Counted from the first letter of the stretch, positions 47,212-55,427 are shown. The stretch: DNA of 64,000 nucleotides from Caldicellulosiruptor kronotskyensis 2002 (GCF_000166775.1 NC_014720.1:2574001-2638000); one strand, 5' to 3'. The notes: generated by a model from the sequence alone, not told the origin. Made by a program: numbers and translations.

Positions 47212-47454
47212 ATGAAATCAACAGGCGTTGTAAGAAAGGTTGACGAGCTTGGCAGAATAGTTCTTCCTATCGAGCTCAGAAGAACACTTGACATTGCTGA
47301 GAAGGATGCTCTTGAAATCTTTGTTGATGGTGACAAGATTATTTTGAGAAAATATGAACCAGCTTGCATTTTCTGCGGTAATGCAAAGGATGTTATCTAC
47401 TACAAGGGCAAAAACATCTGCAAAGACTGCATGGAAGAACTCAAAAAGAGCTAA
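47212..47454 (+). CDS. abrB: AbrB-type transition-state regulator with C-terminal zinc ribbon
   Basis: The 80-residue protein begins MKSTGVVRKVDELGRIVLPIE, the swapped-hairpin AbrB DNA-binding domain, and ends with two CxxC pairs (CIFC...CKDC) likely to bind zinc. AbrB dimers or tetramers repress post-exponential genes. The start is the ATG at 47212 behind AAAGGAGG. It is transcribed alone, with its own promoter and terminator. Confidence 0.92.
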   Translation: MKSTGVVRKVDELGRIVLPIELRRTLDIAEKDALEIFVDGDKIILRKYEPACIFCGNAKDVIYYKGKNICKDCMEELKKS

Positions 47455-47480
47455 TTGAGCAAAAGAAGCCAGACACCACA

Positions 47481-47520
47481 AGAATAGAGGGCAGAAAAAA
47501 TTCATTCTGCCCTCTATTCT
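47481..47520. terminator. Terminator between abrB and rsmI
   Basis: A perfect 16-bp inverted repeat (AGAATAGAGGGCAGAA and its complement, 8-base loop) is followed by TTTTC on the plus strand and by TTGTGGTG on the minus strand. It mainly ends abrB and lies 4 bases from the rsmI stop. Confidence 0.9.
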
Positions 47521-47523
47521 TTT

Positions 47524-48372
47524 TCATTTAAATTCATTACTTTCCACCATAATCTTGTACACCTTGTTCTTAGGTAGCTTTAGCTCATCTGCAACCATTC
47601 TTGCTGCCTCTTTTTTGGAAAATCCCTGCAAGAGTTTTTCATTTAATTTTTCTCTTATTAACTCAATATTGTTTTCCTGTTCTTTTTCTTTAGCATCTTC
47701 ATAGCCTCTCACAACAAGCACATATTCACCTTTCGGAGGATTTTGTTTAAAAAACTCTATTGCTTTTGAAAGATTTGTTAACATAACACTTTCATGCACT
47801 TTTGTTATCTCTTTGACAATGCTTATTTCTCTTTCTTCTCCAAAAATCTCAGCCATCTGAGAAAGAGTATCTAAAAGTTTGTGAGGAGCTTCATAAAATA
47901 TGAGTGTCCTTTTTTCATATTTTAAGCTTTCAAGTTTTTCTCTCTTAGCTCTCTTATTTTTGGGTAAAAACCCTTCAAACACAAAACTGTAAGTGTTCTG
48001 ACCAGAGAGCACTAAAGCACATACAAAAGCAGAAGGCCCTGGAACCACTGTAACATCTATACCTTCTTCTATGCACCTTCGAACAAGCTCATACCCAGGG
48101 TCTGAAATAAGAGGCATTCCCGCATCAGACACAAGCGCAATCTTCTTGCCGCTTTTCAGCTCATGTATAATTTTCTCTTCTTTTTCTTTTGGGCTGAACT
48201 CATGAAAAGAAACAAGTTTCTTTTTTATTCCAAAATGGTTCAAAAGCTTTATGGTGACCCGTGTATCTTCACATGCAATAAAGTCTACCGAATTTAAAGT
48301 GTCTATAGCACGTTTTGAGATGTCATCTAAATTTCCAATCGGTGTTCCAACAATAAATAGCTTTCCACTCAT
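47524..48372 (-). CDS. rsmI: 16S rRNA (cytidine(1402)-2'-O)-methyltransferase
   Basis: RsmI methylates the 2'-hydroxyl of C1402 in the 30S decoding centre. The 282-residue tetrapyrrole-methylase-fold protein has the family start LFIVGTPIGNLDDIS, then EDTRVTIKLLNHF, ALVSDAGMPLISDPGYELV and VPGPSAFVCALVLSG. Its ATG overlaps the stop of the upstream methyltransferase gene by four bases. Confidence 0.96.
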   Translation of the reverse strand: MSGKLFIVGTPIGNLDDISKRAIDTLNSVDFIACEDTRVTIKLLNHFGIKKKLVSFHEFSPKEKEEKIIHELKSGKKIALVSDAGMPLISDPGYELVRRCIEEGIDVTVVPGPSAFVCALVLSGQNTYSFVFEGFLPKNKRAKREKLESLKYEKRTLIFYEAPHKLLDTLSQMAEIFGEEREISIVKEITKVHESVMLTNLSKAIEFFKQNPPKGEYVLVVRGYEDAKEKEQENNIELIREKLNEKLLQGFSKKEAARMVADELKLPKNKVYKIMVESNEFK

Positions 48373-49091
48373 TTTGTTTCATCCTCATTATCATTTTGCG
48401 TCTCAAGGTAATATTCCATTTCATCAATAAACAGGGGCTTGTCAACCACCAATGAACACTGTTTACCTTTTTTGGCCTCTATCAGCACAAGTGAAGACTC
48501 TTTTTCCTTGTTCTGGTGAACAAATCGTATAAGGCTTGGTTCTAACTTATAAAGTCGCAGATAGTATAGAGCATCTGTAAGCCTGTCACTTCTGTAAACC
48601 ATATAAAAACGCCCACCAAATTTTAAAATCTGCATTGCGCTTTTGACAACATCTTCAATTGTACACATAATTTCATGCCTTGCAATGGCTTTTTTAATAT
48701 TGGGATTTATAGTACCACTGTTTACTTTTCTGTAAGGCGGATTTGTAAATACTACATTTGCAAACTCAGAACCAAAAATTTTGAGAGCATCTTTTAAATC
48801 AGCATTAATCACTTCAATCCTATCCTGAAGATTATTGATATTCCTGTTTAACACAGCAAGGTCACAAACCTCTTTTTGAATCTCAAGTGCATAAAGCTTT
48901 TTGAACTTTTTACCTTTTGCCCAAAGTAAAATTGGAATTATAAGATTACCAGTGCCAAATTCAACTACAACGTCATTTTTCTTTATCTGGATAAAATCGC
49001 TTAACACAACAGCATCTGTACCGTATAGAAAATAATCTGTATCTTGGTATATACAATAGTTTCCTATCTTCAAATTTTCCTTCCTGAGCAT
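48369..49091 (-). CDS. trmN6: tRNA1(Val) (adenine(37)-N6)-methyltransferase-like protein
   Basis: A 240-residue class I SAM-dependent methyltransferase with VVEFGTGNLIIPILL (SAM-binding motif I variant) and FTNPPYRK, the NPPY motif of N6-adenine methylases. It matches the TrmN6/YabB family, which in Firmicutes is regularly next to rsmI, as here. The exact RNA target is inferred. Confidence 0.88.
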   Translation of the reverse strand: MLRKENLKIGNYCIYQDTDYFLYGTDAVVLSDFIQIKKNDVVVEFGTGNLIIPILLWAKGKKFKKLYALEIQKEVCDLAVLNRNINNLQDRIEVINADLKDALKIFGSEFANVVFTNPPYRKVNSGTINPNIKKAIARHEIMCTIEDVVKSAMQILKFGGRFYMVYRSDRLTDALYYLRLYKLEPSLIRFVHQNKEKESSLVLIEAKKGKQCSLVVDKPLFIDEMEYYLETQNDNEDETK

Positions 49092-49168
49092 AGCTCTACC
49101 TCTTTACCTGCAAAATTTATAATATGACAAAGTCATTATTCAGATGAAAAAATTTTATTCAATTAGTG

Positions 49169-49196
49169 TTGTTTTTTTCAGCAAAAGCATTATAAT
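49169..49196 (+). promoter_or_regulatory. Promoter of the CheY-like gene
   Basis: TTGTTT (49169-49174), a 16-base spacer and TATAAT (49191-49196) lie about 54 bases before the ATG, which has AGAGGAG upstream. Confidence 0.55.
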
Positions 49197-49249
49197 ATAT
49201 TATAGTGCCCTTGAAAATATTTGACAATCTCTAAAAGAGGAGATTTATT

Positions 49250-49636
49250 ATGAAGGTTTGTATTGTAGACGACGCTCAATTTATACGCCAAATTTTAAAA
49301 GAGATATTCACTTCACTTGGGCATCACGTTATTGCAGAATTTTCATCTGCATCACAGCTCATTGAAGAAATCGAAGATTTAAAGCCTGATATTATAACAC
49401 TTGACATAACAATGCCAGACATTGACGGACTTACTGCAACAAGAATTATAAAGAATATTTTACCAAATACATATATCATAATAATTTCGGCAATCTCTCA
49501 GCCAGATATTGAAAAAGAAGCAAAAAGATGTGGTGCATTTGAATTCATCAAAAAGCCATTTTCAAAATTAGCAATTGAACATGTTTTGAGCCAAATCAAA
49601 CAAGAACAGAGCAGTAAAAATGGGGCTATACATTAG
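49250..49636 (+). CDS. Stand-alone CheY-like response regulator receiver
   Basis: A 128-residue receiver domain without an output domain. The acidic pocket is IVDDA, the phosphoacceptor aspartate is in ITLDITMPDIDG, and the lysine is in FIKKPFS. It resembles CheY, but Ile/Ser variation around the switch (IIIISAISQ) is compatible with either a motor-binding or a phosphorelay role. It stands alone between its own promoter and terminator, with no kinase or chemotaxis gene beside it. Confidence 0.9.
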   Translation: MKVCIVDDAQFIRQILKEIFTSLGHHVIAEFSSASQLIEEIEDLKPDIITLDITMPDIDGLTATRIIKNILPNTYIIIISAISQPDIEKEAKRCGAFEFIKKPFSKLAIEHVLSQIKQEQSSKNGAIH

Positions 49637-49646
49637 CCCCATTTTT
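49616..49646. terminator. Terminator overlapping the CheY-like stop codon
   Basis: AAAAATGGGGCTA pairs perfectly with TAGCCCCATTTTT (13 bp, 5-base loop). The stop codon TAG (49634-49636) is the first three bases of the right arm, so a terminating ribosome would compete with hairpin formation. It lies 9 bases from the convergent hydG stop and can serve both genes. Confidence 0.88.
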
Positions 49647-49654
49647 GATTAGTA

Positions 49655-51088
49655 TCAGAAATATAAATCTCTTACACCCTGTCTTATCATCTCAAGCCTC
49701 TTTTCAGTTTCTTTGCGCATTTTTTCATCTTTTATCTGATTCAAGCTCTCATATATAATTTTTCGCCCAACCTCTTTTGTCTTTTCAGAACCATAATCCT
49801 CTAAATACTCCATAAAAGTCAAAAGCGCATTTGGTGTACAGAAGTCTTGAATGTCACCTGTCTTGGCATACTGCATAAATAAATCCCCAGTTCTTCCTCT
49901 TCTGTAACAAGCTGTACAGTAGCTTGGAATATAACCCTCCTCGCAAAGCGTTCTTATGACCTCATCTGGACTTCTTTTGTCTTCAACCTCAAACTGTGCA
50001 AGGTCTTCATCTAAATTACCCGTGGATTTTTCTTCATACTCAAGAGTATAGCCACCAACACCCGTGCAGGACCCAGCGCTTATCTGCGATATTCCAAGGT
50101 CAATTACCTCTTCTCTAAAACCTGGTCTTTCACGGGTAGATAAAATCATTCCAGTGTAGGGCACAGCAAGTCTTATTATTGCAACAATCTTTTTAAACTC
50201 ATCATCAGAAACAAGGTAAGGATATCTTTCTTTTGTCACCTCAACACCCTCGGCAGGTCTAATCCTTGGCACAGAGATTGTGTGTGGTCCTACTCCAAAT
50301 CTTTCCTCAAGATGCTTTGCATGTAAAATCAGTCCAACAACCTCAAATTTATAGTCATAAAGCCCAAATAGTACTCCAAGCCCAACATCATCAATTCCAC
50401 CTTGCATTGCTCTGTCCATTGCCATCGTATGCCAGTCGTAATCTGATTTTGGCCCTTCGGGGTGCATGTATTCATAGGTTGGTCTGTGGTATGTTTCCTG
50501 GAAAAGTACATAAGTGCCTATTTTTGCTTCTTTCAGCATCCTATATTCTTCAATTGTTGTTGCTGCAATGTTTACATTTACTCTTCTTATATTTCCTTTT
50601 TCCTTGTAAACAGAATATATGGTTTTTATGGCATCTATGACATACTCAATTGGCGCTTCTTTTGGATCTTCGCCAAGCTCAAGAGCAATTCTTTTGTGCC
50701 CAAGAGATTCAATTATTTCAACCTCTTTTCGTATCTCATCCATCGTAAGTTTTCTTCTTTTCATTTTGGTATTTGACCTGTGATAACCACAGTAGCGGCA
50801 GTTGTTTACACAAAAGTTACTGATGTAAAGAGGTGCAAAAAGCACAATTCTCTTGCCATAAATCCTTTCTTTTACCTGTCTTGCCGCCTTAAAAAGTTTT
50901 TCTAAAAGATCCTTGTCCTCTATATAAAGAAGGGTTGCAACCTCCTGAGGCTCAAGTCCATTTAACTGCAAAGCTTTTTCAATTATTTCTTCTGCTCTGT
51001 CAACATTTTTTCTACCTTCTTCAAGAATATCATAGACCATCTGGTCATTTATAAACTCAGTTCTTTCCCATTCATCTTTTCTAAACAT
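49655..51088 (-). CDS. hydG: [FeFe]-hydrogenase H-cluster maturase HydG
   Basis: HydG is a radical-SAM tyrosine lyase that makes CO and cyanide ligands for the hydrogenase H-cluster. The SAM cluster motif CVNNCRYC, the ISAGSCTGVGGY segment and the C-terminal second-cluster motif CTACYRRGRTGD are all present. I start it at the ATG at 51088, about 477 residues; a GTG six codons upstream lacks a ribosome binding site. It follows the TM1266-type gene by 21 bases. hydE, hydF and the hydrogenase itself are not in the window. Confidence 0.95.
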   Translation of the reverse strand: MFRKDEWERTEFINDQMVYDILEEGRKNVDRAEEIIEKALQLNGLEPQEVATLLYIEDKDLLEKLFKAARQVKERIYGKRIVLFAPLYISNFCVNNCRYCGYHRSNTKMKRRKLTMDEIRKEVEIIESLGHKRIALELGEDPKEAPIEYVIDAIKTIYSVYKEKGNIRRVNVNIAATTIEEYRMLKEAKIGTYVLFQETYHRPTYEYMHPEGPKSDYDWHTMAMDRAMQGGIDDVGLGVLFGLYDYKFEVVGLILHAKHLEERFGVGPHTISVPRIRPAEGVEVTKERYPYLVSDDEFKKIVAIIRLAVPYTGMILSTRERPGFREEVIDLGISQISAGSCTGVGGYTLEYEEKSTGNLDEDLAQFEVEDKRSPDEVIRTLCEEGYIPSYCTACYRRGRTGDLFMQYAKTGDIQDFCTPNALLTFMEYLEDYGSEKTKEVGRKIIYESLNQIKDEKMRKETEKRLEMIRQGVRDLYF

Positions 51089-51109
51089 CTCAAAATCACA
51101 CTCCACTTT

Positions 51110-51355
51110 TTATTTAGTAAGAGCACTTTTTACTTTAACACCTGGCAAGCTACCAAGCTTTCCTGTGAGCGCGCCAATCTCATCAGTTGTTCCATCAACT
51201 ATGAGCGAGATTACACAAAGCCCTCTTTCTTTATATGGTATACCCATCCTGCCAACAATAATTTCACCATGATCGCTTAAGACTTTGTTGAGCTTGTCTG
51301 ATACCTCTTTTCTGTTTTCAATCACAATTCCAATAACGCCAATTCTCCTTTCCAA
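51110..51355 (-). CDS. TM1266-type putative regulator of iron-only hydrogenase
   Basis: The 81-residue protein (ERRIGVIGIVIENRKEV, GRMGIPYKERGLCVISLIVDGTTDEIGALTGKLG) belongs to the TM1266 family, small ferredoxin-fold ACT-like proteins encoded with hydrogenase maturases. A regulatory role is the family label and has not been proved. The start is a TTG with only a weak GGTGAAG upstream, and the message has a structured ~160-base leader. Confidence 0.88.
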   Translation of the reverse strand: MERRIGVIGIVIENRKEVSDKLNKVLSDHGEIIVGRMGIPYKERGLCVISLIVDGTTDEIGALTGKLGSLPGVKVKSALTK

Positions 51356-51391
51356 TTCACTTCACCATTCCCTTTTTTAGGTAAAATAAAA

Positions 51392-51530
51392 CCACCTCTC
51401 CTGACTTTTTAACCTTTTCAGCCAAAAGAGGTGGATTTATGTCTTATTATTGACATCATCCCATTCCCCTCCTTATCAGGCCATGATACCCTCTAAGTCA
51501 GGATCAAATATTTTGTTTGTTAATATTATA
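51392..51530 (-). promoter_or_regulatory. Structured leader (attenuator or riboswitch candidate) upstream of the TM1266-type gene and hydG
   Basis: A TATAAT -10 (51530-51525) starts a leader. Near its 5' end TCCTGACTT (51503-51495) is perfectly complementary to AAGTCAGGA (51407-51399), and the adjoining AGAGG (51494-51490) to CCTCT (51431-51427). In conflict, CCACCTCT (51434-51427) pairs with AGAGGTGG (51399-51392), followed by TTTTATTT, a terminator. Inner hairpins TATCA/TGATA (51488-51474) and ATGTC/GACAT (51456-51439) lie between. A 13-codon ORF (MMSIIRHKSTSFG, 51459-51418) with AGGAGGGG upstream ends inside the terminator loop. I do not recognise a known riboswitch class. Confidence 0.6.
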
Positions 51531-51592
51531 ACATAGTTTTTGAGATTTTGAAAGTATTCTAATAGAAATGCTTTTATTTATCCATACGTGAA

Positions 51593-51775
51593 CTACCATT
51601 CATCTGCACCAACCAGTAACTTGCATTGCTCTTTATATTCTTTACCATTCCAACTGAATTTAACTTTTATATTTTCGTTCCCAACTATCATTGATGATTT
51701 ATAAATTGAATTTGTAAGAACATCAATCTGTGAAGGAATACTTCAAATTAACCACTTATCAAATTCTTCTCTATC
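51593..51775 (-). pseudogene. Decayed coding remnant, unidentified
   Basis: On the minus strand one frame reads LDREEFDKWLI, then a TGA stop, then about 47 protein-like residues that include KVKFSWNGKEYKEQC and end LLVGADEW at a TAG (51595-51593). There is no start codon with a ribosome binding site, and the frame is closed upstream by TAA. It looks like the broken C-terminus of an old gene. The family is unknown. The window 51356-52107 has no intact gene besides the leader above. Confidence 0.35.
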
Positions 51776-51825
51776 CAATATTTATGTAATGCCTCTGATA
51801 ATACCTCTCTATAGAGTTATTAAAA

Positions 51826-51969
51826 TCAATAGTTCTTACAAGCAAACAATTGAGGAGTTTGCAAAACTTCTTTTGGAACACCCAAGCCAAACTTTGCAAG
51901 CATCAACTGTGCGTCAGGTGCAATAAGACCTCCATAGCACTTTGTCCTAATATTATCTCTATAGCACAT
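51826..51969 (-). pseudogene. Second decayed coding remnant
   Basis: A minus-strand frame encodes about 47 protein-like residues (CYGGLIAPDAQLMLAKFGLG, VPKEVLQTPQLF) ending at 51826. Farther upstream the frame continues only as AT-rich sequence antisense to the next gene's promoter, so I trust only this part. It may come from the same lost gene as the remnant at 51593-51775. No family is recognised. Confidence 0.3.
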
Positions 51970-51972
51970 CAA

Positions 51973-51995
51973 AAATTCAAGTATTACTTGAATTT
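51973..51995. repeat. Perfect 11-bp palindrome around one base
   Basis: AAATTCAAGTA-T-TACTTGAATTT is a perfect inverted repeat in the gap before the glycosyltransferase promoter. With a one-base centre it cannot make a normal RNA hairpin without opening two pairs, and could instead be a dimer-binding operator about 52 bases upstream of the -10 at 52047. Confidence 0.5.
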
Positions 51996-52046
51996 GGTAA
52001 AAATTTTTTGAATATATGTTGCATTCAAATAATAGCACAAATAATG

Positions 52047-52052
52047 TATAAT
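52047..52052 (+). promoter_or_regulatory. -10 element for the glycosyltransferase gene
   Basis: TATAAT lies 56 bases before the ATG at 52108, with a weak TTCAAA 17 bases upstream as -35. Confidence 0.4.
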
Positions 52053-52107
52053 ATAGTAAATATGATTGGCTAACATTCTGCATTTTCAAAAAGGAGCTGA
52101 TTTTTTT

Positions 52108-53211
52108 ATGATACTTTTTGTTCTTTTCATTCTGGGTATAGCTTCAGGATTTCTTCTTTTCTCAAAAATTTTTCTTTCAGACACTAAAGGCGATTTTTTT
52201 GAATTAAATCAAAAGATTTCTGTTATAATCCCTGCTCGAAACGAAGAGAAGAACTTGCCTCACCTTCTTAAAAGTCTATTAAACCAAACAATAGTTCCTG
52301 ATGAAATAATAGTGGTAGATGATTTTTCTGAAGATGGGACTTGCAAAATCGCTGAAAAATTTGGTGTGAAACTAATTAAAAATCCACCTTTGCCTCCAGG
52401 CTGGACAGGTAAAAATTGGGCTCTTTGGAATGGGTATTTAAACTCAACAGGTGATATACTGATATTTTTAGATGCTGATGTGAGACTATCTGAAAATGGT
52501 ATAGAAAGAATTATAAAGACACTCTTTTCAACAAATGGTGCAATTTCAGTTATACCATATCATACAACGCAGCAGCTTTATGAAAAATTGTGTTTAATTG
52601 TAAATATCCTTGGTGTATTTGCGTTTATGTCACCTTATGAAAGAAAGAGCAAGAACAAAGGAATGTATGGTTCATGTATAGCAGTTTTTAGAAAAGACTA
52701 CGAAAAGGTTGGCGGGCACAAACGTATATGTAACAGAGTAACAGACGATTTGAGCCTTGGCAAGCTTTTTTGCAAAAATGGCATTAGAGTTGAAAATTTT
52801 TTAGGATACGGTGCTGTTACATTTAGAATGTACCCAAATGGAATGAAAAGCCAGCTTGAAGGAATTGCAAAAAGTGCAGCTTTAAGCATGCAGCTTTTAA
52901 ATACAAAAACAGTCATTTTAATTGCTCTGTGGACTTTTGGGCTTGTCTTAACAGGTTTCTTAACACCGATTTTGCTGTACATTCATCATCCTTTAGCAAC
53001 TAAATTTTTAATAGGCTATATTCTTTATGTCATTCAGATATTATATCTCCAAATATATATAGGTGATTTTGGTTTTCTACTTCCTATACTGTACTTTATT
53101 CCTACTGCATATTTTTTACTAATGATTTTGTATTCTTTTTATCAAGTAAAATTTATTAAAAGTATCTACTGGAAAGGAAGACAAATTAAAGTAGGAGGTC
53201 ACAACAGTTGA
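52108..53211 (+). CDS. Membrane glycosyltransferase family 2 (CrtQ-like)
   Basis: A 367-residue protein with an N-terminal helix (LFVLFILGIASGFLLFS), a GT-A catalytic domain (SVIIPARNEEKNLPHLLKSL, DEIIVVDDFSEDG, FLDADVRLS, and GGHKRICNRVTDDLSLG) and three or four C-terminal helices. It matches the CrtQ-like group that glycosylates carotenoid acids or other lipids. The start is the ATG at 52108 behind AAGGAGC. The next native gene on this strand is a PlsY-like acyltransferase, now separated by an insertion element. That pairing resembles CrtQ/CrtO, but no carotenoid genes are present to confirm it. Confidence 0.88.
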   Translation: MILFVLFILGIASGFLLFSKIFLSDTKGDFFELNQKISVIIPARNEEKNLPHLLKSLLNQTIVPDEIIVVDDFSEDGTCKIAEKFGVKLIKNPPLPPGWTGKNWALWNGYLNSTGDILIFLDADVRLSENGIERIIKTLFSTNGAISVIPYHTTQQLYEKLCLIVNILGVFAFMSPYERKSKNKGMYGSCIAVFRKDYEKVGGHKRICNRVTDDLSLGKLFCKNGIRVENFLGYGAVTFRMYPNGMKSQLEGIAKSAALSMQLLNTKTVILIALWTFGLVLTGFLTPILLYIHHPLATKFLIGYILYVIQILYLQIYIGDFGFLLPILYFIPTAYFLLMILYSFYQVKFIKSIYWKGRQIKVGGHNS

Positions 53212-53258
53212 AAATAACAATGCAAAAAGGTATAATTTTGACTAGGTGATGTTAAATA

Positions 53259-53864
53259 TTGCTAAGTGTGCAAAAAGTTAAAGAGATATATGCTATCTGC
53301 CGAAGAACACTAATAAACTGGGAGAAGGAAGGGTTAATAACACCTCTCAGGACACCGAAGGGAAGGAGAAGGTATAAAAAAGAAGACATAGAAAAGCTAC
53401 TTGGTATGATAGAGGAAAAACCAAAACCAACCGTTGTTTTGTATGCAAGAGTCTCCACTAAAAAGCAAGAAGAGTACCTTAAAAACCAAATTAGAAGACT
53501 TGAAGAATATGCCAAGTCTCAAGGTTGGCAGTATGAAATTATATCTGAAATAGCCAGCGGAGTGAATGAAAACAGGAGAGGACTATTAAGACTTTTGAAC
53601 AAAATCAAAAGAGGAGAAGTTGCAAAAGTTGTAATAAAGTATCCCGACAGACTTGCAAGGTTTGGATTTGAATATCTTAAGTTTTTCATGGAGAGTTTTG
53701 GAGTAGAACTTATAGTGTTAAATGGCAGAGAAAATGAAGAAGATATTAACAGAGAACTGGCAGAGGACTTAATAGCGATAGTAACATCTTTTGCAGCAAG
53801 GATTTATGGACAAAGAGGTGCTAAAAGACATGGTAACAGTTCAGGCGAAGTTAGTGTTCGATAG
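53259..53864 (+). CDS. tnpA: IS607-type serine recombinase TnpA
   Basis: The 201-residue protein has an N-terminal MerR-like helix-turn-helix (CRRTLINWEKEGLITPLRTPKGRRRYKKED, in part) and a small serine recombinase domain whose catalytic serine is in LYARVSTKKQ. Other matches are LLRLLNKIKRGEVAKVVIKYPDRLARFG and VTSFAAR. It should catalyse excision and insertion. The start is a TTG behind AGGTGATG. It overlaps the tnpB start by about 35 bases and appears intact. Confidence 0.92.
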   Translation: MLSVQKVKEIYAICRRTLINWEKEGLITPLRTPKGRRRYKKEDIEKLLGMIEEKPKPTVVLYARVSTKKQEEYLKNQIRRLEEYAKSQGWQYEIISEIASGVNENRRGLLRLLNKIKRGEVAKVVIKYPDRLARFGFEYLKFFMESFGVELIVLNGRENEEDINRELAEDLIAIVTSFAARIYGQRGAKRHGNSSGEVSVR

Positions 53865-55294
53865 AGAGGAAGACAAAAAGGCAGTATTAGATCTTATGAG
53901 AAGATGGTCCTCTTGTATGAGGTATGCATACAAGAGGTTACTTGAAGGTCACAAAAGGAATGAACTCAAAAGGCAACTGCAAGGAATTTTTAATCTTAAT
54001 TCCCGATACGTTGATGATGCAATAATGAAAGCAAACAGTGTTTTAAACTCATGCAAAGAAAGAGGAGAAAATCCTGAAAAGGTCATTTTTGGTGGTAGGC
54101 AACTTTTTGAAAAACTAAAGAGGCGGCACATAAACGGCAAAGCAAATAGGAAACTTCAACTTAAGTGGCAGGAGAAAAGGAAGGGGAGTCTGTACTCAAG
54201 AGGAGACAGGAGCAAAAAGGGAAATCTCAATACAAGGATTGAGATAGACGGAAACTTCACAAAACTCAGGATTAACGTAGGAGAAAGAGAGTACGTATAT
54301 GCGACGATACAAGCTGGATGGAAGATGAAAGGTAAGACATACATGGATAGGAACCTACTGCTACAAGCGATAAGCAGCTCAAGTGAACCTTATTCTGTAG
54401 AACTGAAACTCAAAAACGGTGTAGTATATAGCCTACTTCACCGTTGAAGAAGTTTTCCCACAGCCTGCGATAATGAGAGCAAATGGAGTTATAGGGATAG
54501 ACACTAACGCATATCCAAAGAATGTTGCATGGGCAGAAACAGATGAGTACGGACAGTTTCTGGGATATGGCAGAATACCACTTGAGAAGCTTGAGAGTGG
54601 AAGCTCAAGCAAGAGAGAGTATTACAGGTGGCAGTATGCACACATGATAGTACAAATGGCGAAAGAGAAGAAAAAAGCGATAGTGATTGAGAACCTTAGC
54701 ATACAGGACAGGGGCAGAAGAGGCGACTTTTCAGGTAGAAAATCAAGACGGATAAGGCACTATTTTGGGTACAGGTCACTTTTGGAAAAGGTAAAACTTC
54801 TGGCAAAACGGGAAGGAGTAGAGGTTATAGAAGTAGACCCTGCGTATACTTCGGTAATAGGGATGTTGAAGTATGCACCGCAGTTTATGGTGAGCAAGGA
54901 TATTGCGGCAGCGTATGTAATAGCGCGAAGAGGACTTGGCTTGAGAGAAAGGATACCGCACAATTATATGCTGCTTCTTAGTAGTCTTGATACAAACAGC
55001 ATGGAAGAACTAAAAGAATACGTAAAGAAGGTAGTTAAGAACCCGAACGTTAGGAGAAAACAACTCAAAGCGATAGATAGGGTGATAGGGATTTTACAAA
55101 GCTCTGGGAGTGAGCCAGGGAGGCTATCCGTGCCTCTGGATGGAACAAGTGCGGGTAGTCGTGGCAAAAAACACAATCCCTGGCGAGTTCTTAGGGTAGC
55201 GGTGGTAACGCCACTCTCTCCTGACAGAGTCCTGCGTGATATGTCTGTCTTGAAATCGCTTTTGATTTCAGGGCAAGTGGGGAGACCCGGCTAA
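53830..55294 (+). pseudogene. tnpB: TnpB (Cas12-like RNA-guided nuclease) broken by one frameshift
   Basis: Frame 1 runs from an ATG (53830, or 53806) to a TGA at 54445; the rest of the protein is in frame 2 to 55294. The frames join at the TATATA tract near 54425-54430 (VVY then AYFTVEEVF), so one inserted base explains the break. The RuvC-like residues remain: the Asp in GVIGIDTN, the Glu in VIENLSIQ and the Asp in SKDIAAAYVIARRGLG. The usual CxxC zinc finger is absent, as in a TnpB subgroup of thermophilic Firmicutes. It is inactive unless the frameshift is programmed. Confidence 0.85.
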
Positions 55295-55333
55295 AAAGGG
55301 CGTAAGTTCCTGTTTCTTGGGGCAGGGGCAATG

Positions 55334-55427
55334 GCTTTCCCAAATACCGCCTGCTGGGGCTGGGAAAGCTTTGATGGGCGGACTACAAATACCCCAGCCG
55401 CCAAACATGTGCTAATGTGCACAGTTT
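55334..55427 (+). ncRNA. Candidate omega (guide) RNA scaffold at the right end of the IS607 element
   Basis: GCTTTCCCA (55334-55342) pairs perfectly with TGGGAAAGC (55361-55369). The loop of that hairpin contains GCTGGGG (55353-55359), complementary to CCCCAGC (55392-55398), which would form a pseudoknot. GGCGG (55377-55381) can pair with CCGCC (55398-55402), and a terminal hairpin AAAC-A-TGTGC / GCACA-GTTT spans 55403-55427. TnpB guide RNAs come from the 3' end of tnpB and the element's right end, often with a pseudoknot, and take the guide from the flanking DNA. Confidence 0.65.

Noticed and set aside
51973-51995. Palindrome as a transcription terminator
   Set aside because: It has a one-base centre and no gene ends next to it on either strand; an operator is more plausible.
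52066-52107. Glycosyltransferase start at 52066
   Set aside because: The extension reads through the AAGGAGC ribosome site; the ATG at 52108 is correctly spaced.
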